Position numbers and translations under genes: made by a program
From: Asterella californica
Taxonomy: Eukaryota; Streptophyta; Marchantiopsida; Marchantiales; Aytoniaceae
NCBI GenBank assembly: GCA_036924285.1
Contig: JAYKYS010000009.1
Coordinates: 14,570,001-14,634,000, forward strand
DNA: 64,000 bases
Direction of reading: 5' to 3'
Notes under the pieces: model-generated
Seen by the model: only the letters and a program-made list of their open reading frames with translations
What the model was told of the DNA's origin: nothing
Database searches by the model: none
In this document: positions 1-8,977 of the stretch, piece by piece
Layout: each line of letters begins with the position of its first letter
How positions within the stretch are numbered: the first letter of the stretch is position 1

Positions 1-1190
1 ATCACTGGAAAGGTCTCAGCGAGACCTTTCCAATGATACCTACCTCGAGATCTTATGTGGAGCTCTGTCCACGACTTAAAACGTCACTGGAGCTCCAACA
101 CTTTTTTAGAAATCTGTGGTCCAGACCCAGACTCGAACCCCGTAGTTCGGTTCAGCGTCCGAACCACGGTCTGTCTGCGTCTCGGTCTCATGTCTCGGAC
201 TCATGTCTCATATCTATATTTCGATCCGTTCTCAGAATTGCACCCTTAAGTCAGCGTTCGTCTGAGATCATCTTGGGATGGACCTTTAGGTCCTAACCCA
301 ATGTTCCAACCTTGGTTCAGAGAACCACTTTGGGTTCATCTGATCTCGACTTCACGACCAAGCCGTTCAGTCCTACTCGTAGCGTTCACAACCTAACGCA
401 CGTCCACTAGGGTTCTATTGTTCGCGTTTGCGTCCGATCTTTGAGATTGAGGGTCGTGACACTCACCCTCACTTTGGAGGTTGATGCTCTCATCAACAAT
501 GATCCTTAAGTTAACGCCAAGTTCAAAATGGGTAGCCAACCCCTTGGCGTCAGAATTGCGTTCTGGTAGCTAACCCGCAATTCTCTTCTTGACTTGAGTC
601 TTAAATTGTCGCTAGAACACTTAGAGAATTCCAACTAGTCTCGTCCATCCTAAACAAAACTAGTTGACAATTTCTAAACATTCTACTTAAGACTCTAACT
701 TGCTAACTATAAATATTGTATTCACACCTACTTACGAGGTCCCCCGAATCTCACTTTCTGCTCGCAACTTATTTGACTTAGACGCGCGACTAAGTTTACT
801 TTGCAGTTAGAAGACTGCAATGCAAGATCACCCCAAGCCCCAAGACAAGTATGAAAATTCAAACTTGCTTTGCTAACGCTACGGCAAACCTAAGTCTTGA
901 CATCAAGACTTATTCTTGATTTAGATGCTTATCCAAACCAGCTCGCTTCTTTTGAGTGTACTTCGTTCCTCCTCTTGACAACATCCTAGGCATCTGATCA
1001 GAACTAGTCATAGCCATGCACTACCAATACACTTAGACAAATTTCAAGAAACAAAATCATTATTTCCACAAAATACAAGACAAAGCTACAAAGTCTATCG
1101 GCCCAAGTCGCCTCAAGTTGCTACTCGTATGGTTCGTCGTTCCTTCACTCCTCGCTTGGAAGGAGATGTCCTCATCTTGCTAACGCCCTT
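1..1190. other. Probable 3' flank or LTR of chromovirus C, unresolved
   Basis: This stretch lies downstream, in minus-strand sense, of the chromodomain end of element C, where the 3' untranslated part and 3' LTR should be. No second LTR copy is in the window, so its limits cannot be fixed. The short open frames at 33-296 are not convincing genes. A purine-rich minus-strand run near 1145-1175 could be the polypurine tract, but no TG boundary is clear. It starts with a strong palindrome, listed separately. Apart from that I see no gene here. Confidence 0.4.
6..32. repeat. Perfect 12-bp inverted repeat with 3-nt loop
   Basis: Arms TGGAAAGGTCTC (6-17) and GAGACCTTTCCA (21-32) are exact reverse complements around the loop AGC. 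A transcript of either strand would fold into a 12-bp hairpin. Fragments of the same phrase (GGAAAGGTCTCG or GGAAGGGTCTCG) recur near 20741-20755 and 41173-41190. It may be a transcription-factor palindrome in an LTR or a hairpin in an untranslated region. The role is inference. Confidence 0.8.
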
Positions 1191-1194
1191 GTTG

Positions 1195-2204
1195 TCCTTG
1201 TCTCCCTTTGAAGAGATCCAATACTTCGCTTGCATATGTAAGCTCTTCCTCTGACACCCAAGTTGCTTCCTTCAAATGGTATCCACGTCATTTGACCAAG
1301 TACTCCATCCAGTTAGATTTGCACCGCGATCGCAAAATGGTCTCTACCTCGTATTCTGCTTCGCCTTGCACGACATCATGTTGGGATCTGAGAACCTATT
1401 TGCGCTCTGGCCGCAAATCATCCTTGAAGTATTTCTTTAGTAAAGAAACATGGAAAGTTGAATGCAACTACCACTTGGGAGGAAGGTCTAACATATAGAC
1501 ATCTTCGTGCGGATTCTTGACAATGGCAAAAGGTCTCGCGAACTTTGATGAGAACTTCACTGATATTCCCTCCGGAAGGGTGAAGTTCTTCGTACTTAAC
1601 CATACTTCTTCGCCCACTTGAAACTTCACTTGCCGCCGATGTTTATTTACCTGCTTCGTGCAACGTTGCTGTGTCTTCTCGAGGTTCTTCTTCACTTGCT
1701 CCTCGCACCGTTGCATTTTCGCCACCAACTCTTTAGCTGATGTTTGCCGTGTTCTTGGTTGTGTCGATGTAGAACTCCCTACAAGAGTCAAGTCAAGAGG
1801 TCTTTCTAGCTCACGTCTGTAAGCCAGCAAGAAAGGCGATTCGCTGGTCGCTGAATTCTTCGTGGAATTGTAGCAGTACTCTGCAAGACTGAGCCACTCC
1901 GTCCAATCACTTTGGTCCGCGCTCACATAATTCCTCAAGTATTGGTTCAAAACCGAGTTAACTCGTTCCGTTTATCCATCCGTTTTGAGATGAAAAGCGG
2001 TACTAAATTTTAACTTAGTTCCCAACTTTTGAAACAAGTGTTTCCAAAAGACACTTGTGTTCTTAGAGTCTCAGTCTGAAATAATACTCCAGGGCAATCC
2101 ATGTGAACGTCATCAAGTATCTAGGAACAATCGAGAAGTCGTGAATGCTGTTGCAGTAGCTAAGGTCGGTGCAAACTTTGCTAGTTTGCTAAACTGGTCA
2201 ACTA
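1195..2204 (-). pseudogene. Element C: integrase core and chromodomain
   Basis: The minus strand gives the rest of the integrase core, with TERVNSVLNQYLRNYV carrying the catalytic glutamate near 1970, followed by the integrase C-terminal domain (frame 1468-1950, ending KNPHEDVYMLDLPPKW). After a break, a chromodomain is readable at about 1207-1360 (YEVETILRSR, MEYLVK, stop, RGYHLKEATWVSEEE), although a stop replaces the usual tryptophan of the LVKWRGY box. Chromodomains in this group bind modified histones and steer integration to heterochromatin. The expected aspartate of the DRDPRF-type motif reads SDSDSKN, another sign of decay. Confidence 0.75.
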
Positions 2205-3004
2205 TCACAAAGATTGCATTGTATCCGTTTGGTCAGGCAGAGAGGTGATGAAGTCCATGCTAATGCTTTCCCAAGGTCTGGCTGGAATCGGCAAAGGATG
2301 AAGCAACCCCTGTTTCTTCTCATAAGAAATGCGGTTCGTCTGACAAGTTACGCATGTTTTCACAAAGTGGGTGACATCGTCTTTCATGTGGGGCCAATAA
2401 AACTTTTTAGCTACCACTGCTAAAGTGGACTTTTCTCTTTTATGACCTGATAAGGGTGCATCATGACATTCTTTGAGCAACTTAATCCTAAGTTTTCCTT
2501 GTCTCACATAAACTCGACTTTGCTTGAACATGAATAAGCCATGTCTCAACTGCATGTTATGCAACTTCACTCCTTGCTTGAGCTGTTCCATGTACTCCTT
2601 TGCTTGGTCGTCGCCCATGTAACTTTCACGTATTCGCCTCTCAAAGTCTGACTCTTTAAGATACATAGCTCGTAAAATCTGTGTGGACGGCGGAAGATAT
2701 GCTTCCTTGCGACTCAAGGCGTCAAGAACCACATTGTCCTTTCTCGTTTTGTGGATTAATTCTACATTCATGAGCGCTAAGGTATCATGCCACCGTAGTT
2801 GCTTTGGCGTCACCCGATCTTGTGTCTCAAAGTGCTTGAGCTTGGGTTTTGTGAAGTCTCAAGTAATGCCGTCATTTCCTCAAGCAATGAACCACCGCAA
2901 ACAGTTCCTTCTCGTGAGTCCGTCATCGACTCTTCGTCCCATATAACTTCTTGCTTTCATACGCTATAGATTTTCCATCCTGCACCAACACTTCATCAAT
3001 CGCA
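2205..3004 (-). pseudogene. Element C: RNase H end and integrase zinc domain
   Basis: The 202-aa frame 2205-2813 begins with the end of RNase H (KTRKDNVVLDALSRK, where plant elements usually have N-V-V-A-D-A-L-S-R), then the integrase HHCC zinc domain (histidines near HDAPLSGHK, cysteines in CVTCQTNR), then the first part of the catalytic core with WESISMDFITSLP holding the first catalytic aspartate. The stretch 2814-3004 continues the RNase H with stops. Integrase inserts the cDNA into the genome. Decayed by stops on both sides. Confidence 0.75.
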
Positions 3005-3850
3005 TTAGTCGCTCGCGTCCGTGTGCACCTCGAATGGTTTGTCGAATGCTAGCAGCTTCAAAACTGGCGCCTTTGACAAAATAGATTTGATCGTCTGAAA
3101 CACGTCATCCACCTTCTTGGTCCAACTTACCTGTGCGTCTTTGCCCGTCCCGTCTGTTAGCGGTTTCGTGATCTTTGAAAACCCTTTCACATACTTGCGG
3201 TAGAACTGTGTCAATCCTAAGAATCACCGCATCCCCTTCACTGTAGTCGGAGGCTCTCAAGTCACAATCACGTCCACCTTCTGCATATCCGGGCCGACTC
3301 TTTCTGCAGTAATGACATGTCCTAAGAAGTTAATGCGTTCCAAACCAAACTCGCTCTTGTCAACATTGGTAAACATCTTATGTTTCCGCAGTTTCGTCAA
3401 CACCACTCTTAGTTGCTCCGCGTGCGACTCCAAGGTTTTGGAGTAGATCAAGATGTCGTCGATATAAACGATGGCAAATTCATTCATCTCCTCGCGAAAA
3501 ATTATGTTCATCAATATAGTGAACGTCGAATGGGCGTTGTAGAGTGCAAATGGCATTACAACAAATTCAAACGATCCGTATCTGGTTCAACAAGCAGTTT
3601 TCTCAACATCTAGATCAGCTATCCGGATCTGGTAATATCTTGACTTCAAGTCTATCTTGCTGAAGTACTTTGCGCCCGTTAGCCTATCAAAGAGATCGTC
3701 TATCCTTGGTAAAGGATAGTTATTCTTCACCGTCATCTTATTGAGTGCATGATAATCTACGTAGAGTCGTAACTTCCCATCCTTCTTCTTTGCAAAAAGA
3801 ACTGGGGCTCCATAAGGTGACTTACTGGTTCGAATATATCCTCGCCGAGT
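3005..3850 (-). pseudogene. Element C: reverse transcriptase to RNase H start
   Basis: Translated pieces give the RT fingers ([16 protein letters not shown], around 3790-3830), the [12 protein letters not shown] block near 3700, then MPFALYNAHSTF and the catalytic YIDDILIYSKT motif near 3450. The thumb and connection follow (NFLGHVITAERVGPD), then the start of RNase H with FEVHTDASD near 3010. RT copies element RNA to DNA in cytoplasmic particles. The conserved MPFGL is changed to MPFAL, and at least two frameshifts or stops separate the pieces, so no active enzyme can be made. The YIDD box and domain order are clear; the assignment to chromoviruses comes from the chromodomain downstream. Confidence 0.8.
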
Positions 3851-4697
3851 TACCTTTTCAACTCAAGGAGTTCCACCTGATTGAGTCGATAAGGGGCTTT
3901 GGAAGGTGGTTCTGATCCTGGCAAGACCTCGATCTTGTGATCCACCACCCGCCTTGGAGATAACTCAGCAGGTAACTCATCCGTCGAGATATCCTCAAAC
4001 TCCTTAATCACTTTGCGAAGCACCTTCGGAAGTTTAGTCGCATCTCCTGATGTTTCCTCTTGTCCGCCACCCGCCATCAAATCTGCAACCCGCATCAAAC
4101 ACATGACTCCGTTGTTGAAGTCCATCTGTTTATCTTTAATCAAATTCACCGCAAAGTCGTCAATTTTCCACACCTTTCGGATCAGCCTCACTCCCAGCTT
4201 CCGCCCTTTAACTCTAACGTTCAACCTTAAAGGTTTCCGCCTAAGTTCCACTTCGAACCTGTCCAAGAAAGTGTTCTCCAAAATCGCATGGATATCATCC
4301 ATCTCGCACACCGTGAAGTTCTCTATGAACTCCAACTTCCCACACACAAATCGTACGTCCAAGGCCACTTCAGAAGTTTGGTACGTCTTGCTCCTGGCAA
4401 AGCGCACCTGAATAGGCTTGTCTACCTTGGAGGTAGACAAGCCCAACTTCTTCACCAATTTTGGGCTTATGAAGGAATGAGTCGCTCCTGTGTCCACAAG
4501 AAAAATAACATCACGGTTAGCAACTTTGGCTTGTAGAAACATCCGTCCCGGCGTCTTCTTCGTGGTTCTCAAGGTCACAGTTATCTGGCCCTCCAACAAG
4601 TCCTTTGCAACAAACGCATTCATGCTACAGTTACTAACCTTAAGTTTCGTGCACCTCTTAGCAATATGGTCCGCCTCGCCACAATTGTAGCAAGTAA
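3850..4697 (-). pseudogene. Element C: Gag zinc knuckle and aspartic protease
   Basis: The minus strand opens with a CCHC zinc knuckle (CYNC-GEAD-HIAKRC, about 4640-4695) and runs straight into a retropepsin with the active-site motif DTGATHSFI, followed by a linker with EFEDIFSTDELP-like spacing (EFEDISTDELP), which usually sits just before the RT. Protease matures the polyprotein in the virus-like particle, and the knuckle binds element RNA. The open frame from 4623 ends at 3850 with ELLELKR and a stop, where a frameshift separates it from the RT fingers. The catalytic triplet DTG is normal, in contrast to the DHG of the A-type elements. Fragmentary and 5'-truncated. Confidence 0.8.
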
Positions 4698-5155
4698 CTT
4701 AGCACCATTGCGTACGCGTACAACCAAATACCGTTTGGTTTATGCAATGCACCCGTCACATTCCAGAGACTGATGATTACCAGCTTTAAGGAGTATCTTC
4801 GTACATTCATGGAGATCTTCTTGGATGATTTTTGTGTGTTTGGATCAAAAAAAGATCATCTGATATTTCTGAGGAAGTGTTTTTTGAAGTGTAGAGAGCA
4901 TCGTTTGGCTCTTCATCCTGAGAAGTGCTTCTTTGGTATGTTAGAAGGGATTTTGCTAGGACATAGGATTTCTGGAAGAGACATAGAAGTCGACTATGCT
5001 AAGGTGGAAGTTATCATGAAACTTCACCCACCTGCTAACCTGACTTAGTTGAGAAGCTTCATGTGCATCGTAGGATACTACAGGAGGTTTATTGACAGGT
5101 ATGCAGAGGAAGCAGGAAGACTTACCAAGTTGCTTAAGAAGGACGAACCTTACGT
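4698..5155 (+). pseudogene. Element B, left part: reverse transcriptase fragment
   Basis: The plus strand translates as the second half of an RT: YAYNQIPFGLCNAPVTFQRL near 4710-4770, then the catalytic FLDDFCVFGSK near 4815-4850, then LHPEKCFFGMLEGILLGHRI and the connection domain. The FxDDFCVFG form and the neighbouring EKC motif are typical of plant Athila/Tat-like gypsy elements. The left end at about 4698 abuts element C in opposite orientation. The right end is interrupted inside the codons for KKDEPYVWSS by insertion of element A. Reading resumes at 13850. One TAG stop near 5047 shows decay. Same family as J at 51963-62793. Confidence 0.8.
5152..5155. repeat. Target-site duplication ACGT of element A, left copy
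   Basis: ACGT directly precedes the TG of the 5' LTR and is repeated directly after the CA of the 3' LTR (13850-13853). Removing element A and one ACGT rejoins the B reading frame exactly, which confirms both ends of the insertion. Confidence 0.85.
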
Positions 5156-6528
5156 TGTCGCGCCATTTGGCGGCTACATGCTTGACTTCTACTCCGACGC
5201 TTAGGTTTGGTAGTTCTAGAAGTTAGCTCATATTACTTCTAGTCCTTTATGTATATGTTTGACACCTTTGCATATGGTGTTAACACTATTTTGAGTCCTA
5301 GTAGGCTGATAGTATGTTAGTTATCTTGTTCAAGCATTTGTGCGCTTGTGCAGGTGACTTCTTATTTGTCTATGACGTTCAATGTACATAACTTAGGGTT
5401 TCCATGCTGATAGTGGTTTGAGCTCATGGGTTGTACTTACTTGTCGCCCATGCACGCTTTCTAGCTAATTTAAGTTATTTTTCAGGGCTATGTGTCATTT
5501 TAGGTAGTTTAAGTTTTACGCTGGCACTCTAGGGGGCTTGACGTGGTAGCCTATGAGTGTAGATAAGTTACCAGGTAGTTTAAGGCACAAAAGGACAGTC
5601 AAGTGGAGCTATGAACTCCCATTGGTCCATTTTTGTCTTTTGTAAAACTCTAAGTTTAGAAACAGAGCTCTAGAGGAGAGTTCGAGCAATTGGTGAGGTA
5701 TCTTCGAAATCTGGGAACACAGGCAGAGAGAGCTCGTCGTGCCAAGCACTGTCAGTGAAAATTTTGCTCGATTTGGATCAATAAACAAGGAGTTATGCCC
5801 AATTGAAGTTCGGATTGTGCTAAAACTGCGTCACTTTTGTTGATTTTGGGGTTTTCGGTGCCAATTGCAGCAGAATTGAGGAAATCACTTCAAAACTTCG
5901 TGGTTGCGTTCACTGTCAGGAGGGCTACGACTGTCCAAAAAGTATCGTATCATTTGAGTAATTGAGTAATTCAGGGCGGCCGCTGAAGCAGAGGGGGTCT
6001 GAAAAGCTCTTAATCTAGAGCAGCGACTTTAGAGAAGGAGATCTGGAGTTCTACAAACATTCAGGAGTCCCAACTTCACAGGGATGTTCAGCATCCTGTA
6101 GACTTCAAATACTGTGAGAAGATTTGAAATTCATCGAGCCAATTCTCTGTTCTATGTCTGAATAGTTGTCTAGGTACCAGAAATTGCCATAATTCTCTTA
6201 TTCAGAACTTTTCTGTTCATATCTCCGTGTCAGAATTTGATCTCAGGTTGAAACTTCGTCTGTGAGTTCAGTAGTACCTCATTTGCATGTAGGGGAATTT
6301 TAGAGGTCTAAACCTTCATAGTTTTCCTCTCTTTGAGTGTCAAAGTTCACCGCTTAAGCCTATTACTACCAGTGAGACCTAAATTTCGCTTTTTGAGCAT
6401 ATCAGAGGATCCTACACTCCTGTGTGAGTGTTTATAGCTCCTGTTGTGACCTGAAAGCCAACCTCTTGAGTAAACAACCACAGCCAGAAGCCCGGCGCTT
6501 TCCTAGGTAGACGGATCACACTCCGACA
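5156..6528 (+). repeat. 5' LTR of element A
   Basis: This 1373-bp repeat matches 12477-13849 nearly base for base. It starts TGTCGCGCCATTTGG and ends ATCACACTCCGACA. Differences I saw: T/G in the phrase GACACCT(T/G)TGC near 5268, A/T in GTGAAA(A/T)TTTTGC near 5762, G/C in CAGGAG(G/C)GCTACG near 5925, and T/G in GGGGAA(T/G)TTTAG near 6299. It should carry the promoter and poly(A) signal, but no TATA box or start site is obvious enough to mark. Confidence 0.95.
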
Positions 6529-6539
6529 TACTCTCTTTT

Positions 6540-6557
6540 TGGTGAACTCGACGTGAA
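6540..6557 (+). other. Putative primer binding site of element A
   Basis: TGGTGAACTCGACGTGAA begins with the TGG expected opposite a tRNA CCA end and lies 11 nt after the LTR, further than the usual 0-5 nt. The same sequence occurs in A' (28162-28181, minus strand). The core GAACTCGACGTGAA also recurs in D near 16987-17000. I do not recognise a tRNA whose 3' end matches, so the priming tRNA is open. Confidence 0.5.
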
Positions 6558-6604
6558 ACACCTAGGGTGGGAGTTTTCTTGAGAGTGTTACAGGATCAGA
6601 TATC

Positions 6605-8977
6605 ATGGCCAACCAAGGATCATCAAGTGGAGGTGCTGCTGCTGCTCAACAACCTGCTCAGTTGGATGCTGCTACGATGAAGATGTTCCAAGCTTTTTCC
6701 ATGTTTATGCAGCAGCAGCAGAGCACAGAGAGGAAGGAGGTATTAGCAACCAAGGCGTTGCAATCTGTGGTGCATCAGATGGACCAGTTCAAGGGGACAG
6801 ATATTTCCAAGTATGTTCGATACTATGCTAGGGAGATGGAGGTGAACAAGGTACCTGAGAAGGAGATGGTGGAGAACTTTGAGCTTGTTGTTGTCCCTGA
6901 GATTCGTGGGCGTGTGAAGGAGCTCAAGCAGCAGCAAGGACAGAGTTGGGAGAGCTTTATGCGAGCTTTGAAGGAAGAGTACTACACTGAAGATTCAGAG
7001 AGGGTGACCAAGAGAACATTCTTGGAGTGGATGGTTAAGCCTAACAAAGGTTTGTCTGTAAATGAGTTGTTAAGGGAGTTTGATCGTCAGTATGCTCAGC
7101 TTTCTAGGACAGAGAAGCTTACACTAGAGGTTGAGAAGACCGAGCTTTTCCTACAAGCAGCGGACGTGACTATTCAGGAGAAGCTTGAGCTGTTGTTGGA
7201 AGACAAGAGTGAGGAGAGAGGATTGAAGACTGATTGGAAGGAGGTCGAAGAGGCTGTTTCTTTGCTGACCAAGAGACAGAGAAGAAGGGACAAGGTGGTG
7301 GTAAGTGAAGCAGCACCTCTGATAATTCCTGTCAAGCAGTTGCCTACTAAGCCTGCTTTGGTAATTGCTAGAGAGGAAGACTCACCGCTTGATGAGTTGA
7401 TTAAGGGTATGAAGGAGCTTAAGCTTAAGCTCACTAGGTTAGAAGAGAAGGAGCAGAATGTACAGCCTGCTATGCAGAGACCTCAGATGAGAGAAGGCTT
7501 TGTTCATCGTTGTATATGGTGTGATAGCCTAGACCATGTAAGGAGAGATTGTGGGGAGTTTTCAGATGCATTGAGGAAGGATCTGATCTTCTTCAAAGAT
7601 GGTAAGATCCATTTGAGAGAGACTGGGATGATGTTGGGAACCAACTTTGGCAAGGGTGGTATGAAGAGACTTGTGAATGAGATATCAGCATCACATGCTG
7701 TTTCTCTTGTGAATGCTGCTACCTGTGGAGTGAAAGTGGAGATGGAGAGAGAGAAAGGGACTACTGGGTTGTGGTCAGATGTAGTGCGGTCCGTAGCTAG
7801 AACAGAGCTAGACAAGGATGTGCTACGAAGGGTTGGCAACTCAATTAGAGAAACTACAGGATGGAATGACCCTGTGGATACTATGTCAGTGCATGCTTAT
7901 GTTGCAAGAAGTCAGCATGAAGCTGTACTAGAAGAAAAACGCAGGAGAGAGGATGCAGGTGAGGCTTCTACAGCCAAACGACCTGCTACAAGGAGTGAAA
8001 GGGCTAGACCAGAGACAAGGCAGGAGACAACACCTACTCGGGAGGAGACTATGGAGGATCTACCACCTACAACACCAAAGGAGAAGGAGAGAAGCAAGGA
8101 GAAGGGTAAGATGCCTGCATACAAACTTCAGTCTGACATTGAGATTGCTACAGACCTGAAGCAGGTGTTAGAGAATCGTATCTTGAATGGGAAGGTTGAG
8201 TTTACCTTGGGTGAGATTCTTGGGATAGCAAAGCGTGAGTTCCATGAGGTTATAATAGATATCATCAAGAGGAAACGTCAGATTTTGGGTGAAGCAGCTA
8301 CGCTTAACGCTCTAGGGACCAAACTATCGGAGGATGAGGAGGATGAGATTGCTGGTTACTGCTCTCAAGTATCAGAGGGAAGATCAGATCGGCACGTGAG
8401 GTTTGAAGATGAGGTGGAAGCATCACAGAAGAGCCATTACTCTCATAACCATTGGGCAAGAGCAACCACTGAGACCTTGGTGAAGTTGGGAGATCTAGAG
8501 GAACCTGTGGTGGCATTGATTGATCATGGCTCAGAGATTAATCTGATGTCTAAGGAGCTGTACAAGCGTGGGAGGTGGCCCATAGACACCGATCATGGAT
8601 GGCTTATCCGTGCTGCCAACAACCAGAGGGGAGAACTCTATGGTGCTTGTCCCAACATCAAGGTAACTGTGGGTGACATCAGTGATGTTCAGAATTTCTT
8701 TGTGCAAGACATGTCAACCTATCCTATCATTCTAGGGCAGCCTTACATTACTGCTGTTAGAATGGAGACACGAGTTATGGATGATGGTTCAGCTTATGCT
8801 AGGATACGTAGTAGAGACGGCAAAAGAGCTGTTCAGTTTTTGACCGTTGCTGCAGAACATGAGAGGAATCGTGATAGCTTGAGAGACCGTCCACTACCTA
8901 AGATTACTCAGGAGTTTAGAGAGTCTAGGGGTTTTGGCAGAGTACCATTGAAGAGCGAGACTTCAACGGTACAGTAG
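6605..8977 (+). CDS. gag: Element A Gag plus protease, 790 aa
   Basis: Gag packages element RNA into virus-like particles. The ATG at 6605 follows a 76-nt leader and gives MANQGSSSGG. Residues 1-230 form a helical capsid-like region with Q-rich runs. A CCHC zinc knuckle (CIWCDSLDHVRRDC) starts at residue 303. A charged linker with many E, R and K follows (about 440-520). The C-terminal part is a retropepsin-like domain around ALIDHGSEINLMS near residue 640, with a histidine at the middle position of the active-site triplet where Ser or Thr is usual, and the flap/C-terminal motif YPIILGQPYI. The frame ends in TAG at 8975-8977, after overlapping the pol frame by 49 nt. The frame is fully open, so this protein could still be made. 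Homologous Gags occur in A', D and G. Confidence 0.9.
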   Translation: MANQGSSSGGAAAAQQPAQLDAATMKMFQAFSMFMQQQQSTERKEVLATKALQSVVHQMDQFKGTDISKYVRYYAREMEVNKVPEKEMVENFELVVVPEIRGRVKELKQQQGQSWESFMRALKEEYYTEDSERVTKRTFLEWMVKPNKGLSVNELLREFDRQYAQLSRTEKLTLEVEKTELFLQAADVTIQEKLELLLEDKSEERGLKTDWKEVEEAVSLLTKRQRRRDKVVVSEAAPLIIPVKQLPTKPALVIAREEDSPLDELIKGMKELKLKLTRLEEKEQNVQPAMQRPQMREGFVHRCIWCDSLDHVRRDCGEFSDALRKDLIFFKDGKIHLRETGMMLGTNFGKGGMKRLVNEISASHAVSLVNAATCGVKVEMEREKGTTGLWSDVVRSVARTELDKDVLRRVGNSIRETTGWNDPVDTMSVHAYVARSQHEAVLEEKRRREDAGEASTAKRPATRSERARPETRQETTPTREETMEDLPPTTPKEKERSKEKGKMPAYKLQSDIEIATDLKQVLENRILNGKVEFTLGEILGIAKREFHEVIIDIIKRKRQILGEAATLNALGTKLSEDEEDEIAGYCSQVSEGRSDRHVRFEDEVEASQKSHYSHNHWARATTETLVKLGDLEEPVVALIDHGSEINLMSKELYKRGRWPIDTDHGWLIRAANNQRGELYGACPNIKVTVGDISDVQNFFVQDMSTYPIILGQPYITAVRMETRVMDDGSAYARIRSRDGKRAVQFLTVAAEHERNRDSLRDRPLPKITQEFRESRGFGRVPLKSETSTVQ
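8929..8972 (+). promoter_or_regulatory. Predicted -1 programmed ribosomal frameshift signal (gag/pol)
   Basis: The heptamer GGGTTTT at 8929-8935 reads G GGT TTT in the Gag frame, the canonical X XXY YYZ slip pattern. After a 6-nt spacer (8936-8941) a stem-loop follows: GTACC-A-TTGAAG (8942-8953) pairs with CTTCAA-C-GGTAC (8961-8972), 11 pairs with a single A-C mismatch, around a 7-nt loop. The pol frame is -1 to gag, and its last upstream stop is 8926-8928, directly before the heptamer. Slipping here would join Gag to Pol. The heptamer and stem are conserved in A' (25738-25781, minus strand). Function is inferred, but the elements are in exactly the right places. Confidence 0.8.

Larger units (their letters stand above)
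1195..4697 (-). mobile_element. Ty3/gypsy chromovirus relic C (5'-truncated)
   Basis: Read on the minus strand, this segment holds in order a nucleocapsid zinc knuckle, aspartic protease, reverse transcriptase, RNase H, integrase and chromodomain. That order (PR-RT-RH-IN-CHR) defines chromoviruses of the Ty3/gypsy group. The RT motif is the usual YIDD, unlike the FLDD motifs of the other elements here. The element starts abruptly inside the zinc knuckle at about 4697, where plus-strand element B begins, so LTR, primer site and most of Gag are missing on that side. Numerous stops and frameshifts mean it is dead. Its 3' LTR, if present, lies in 1-1190. Confidence 0.85.
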
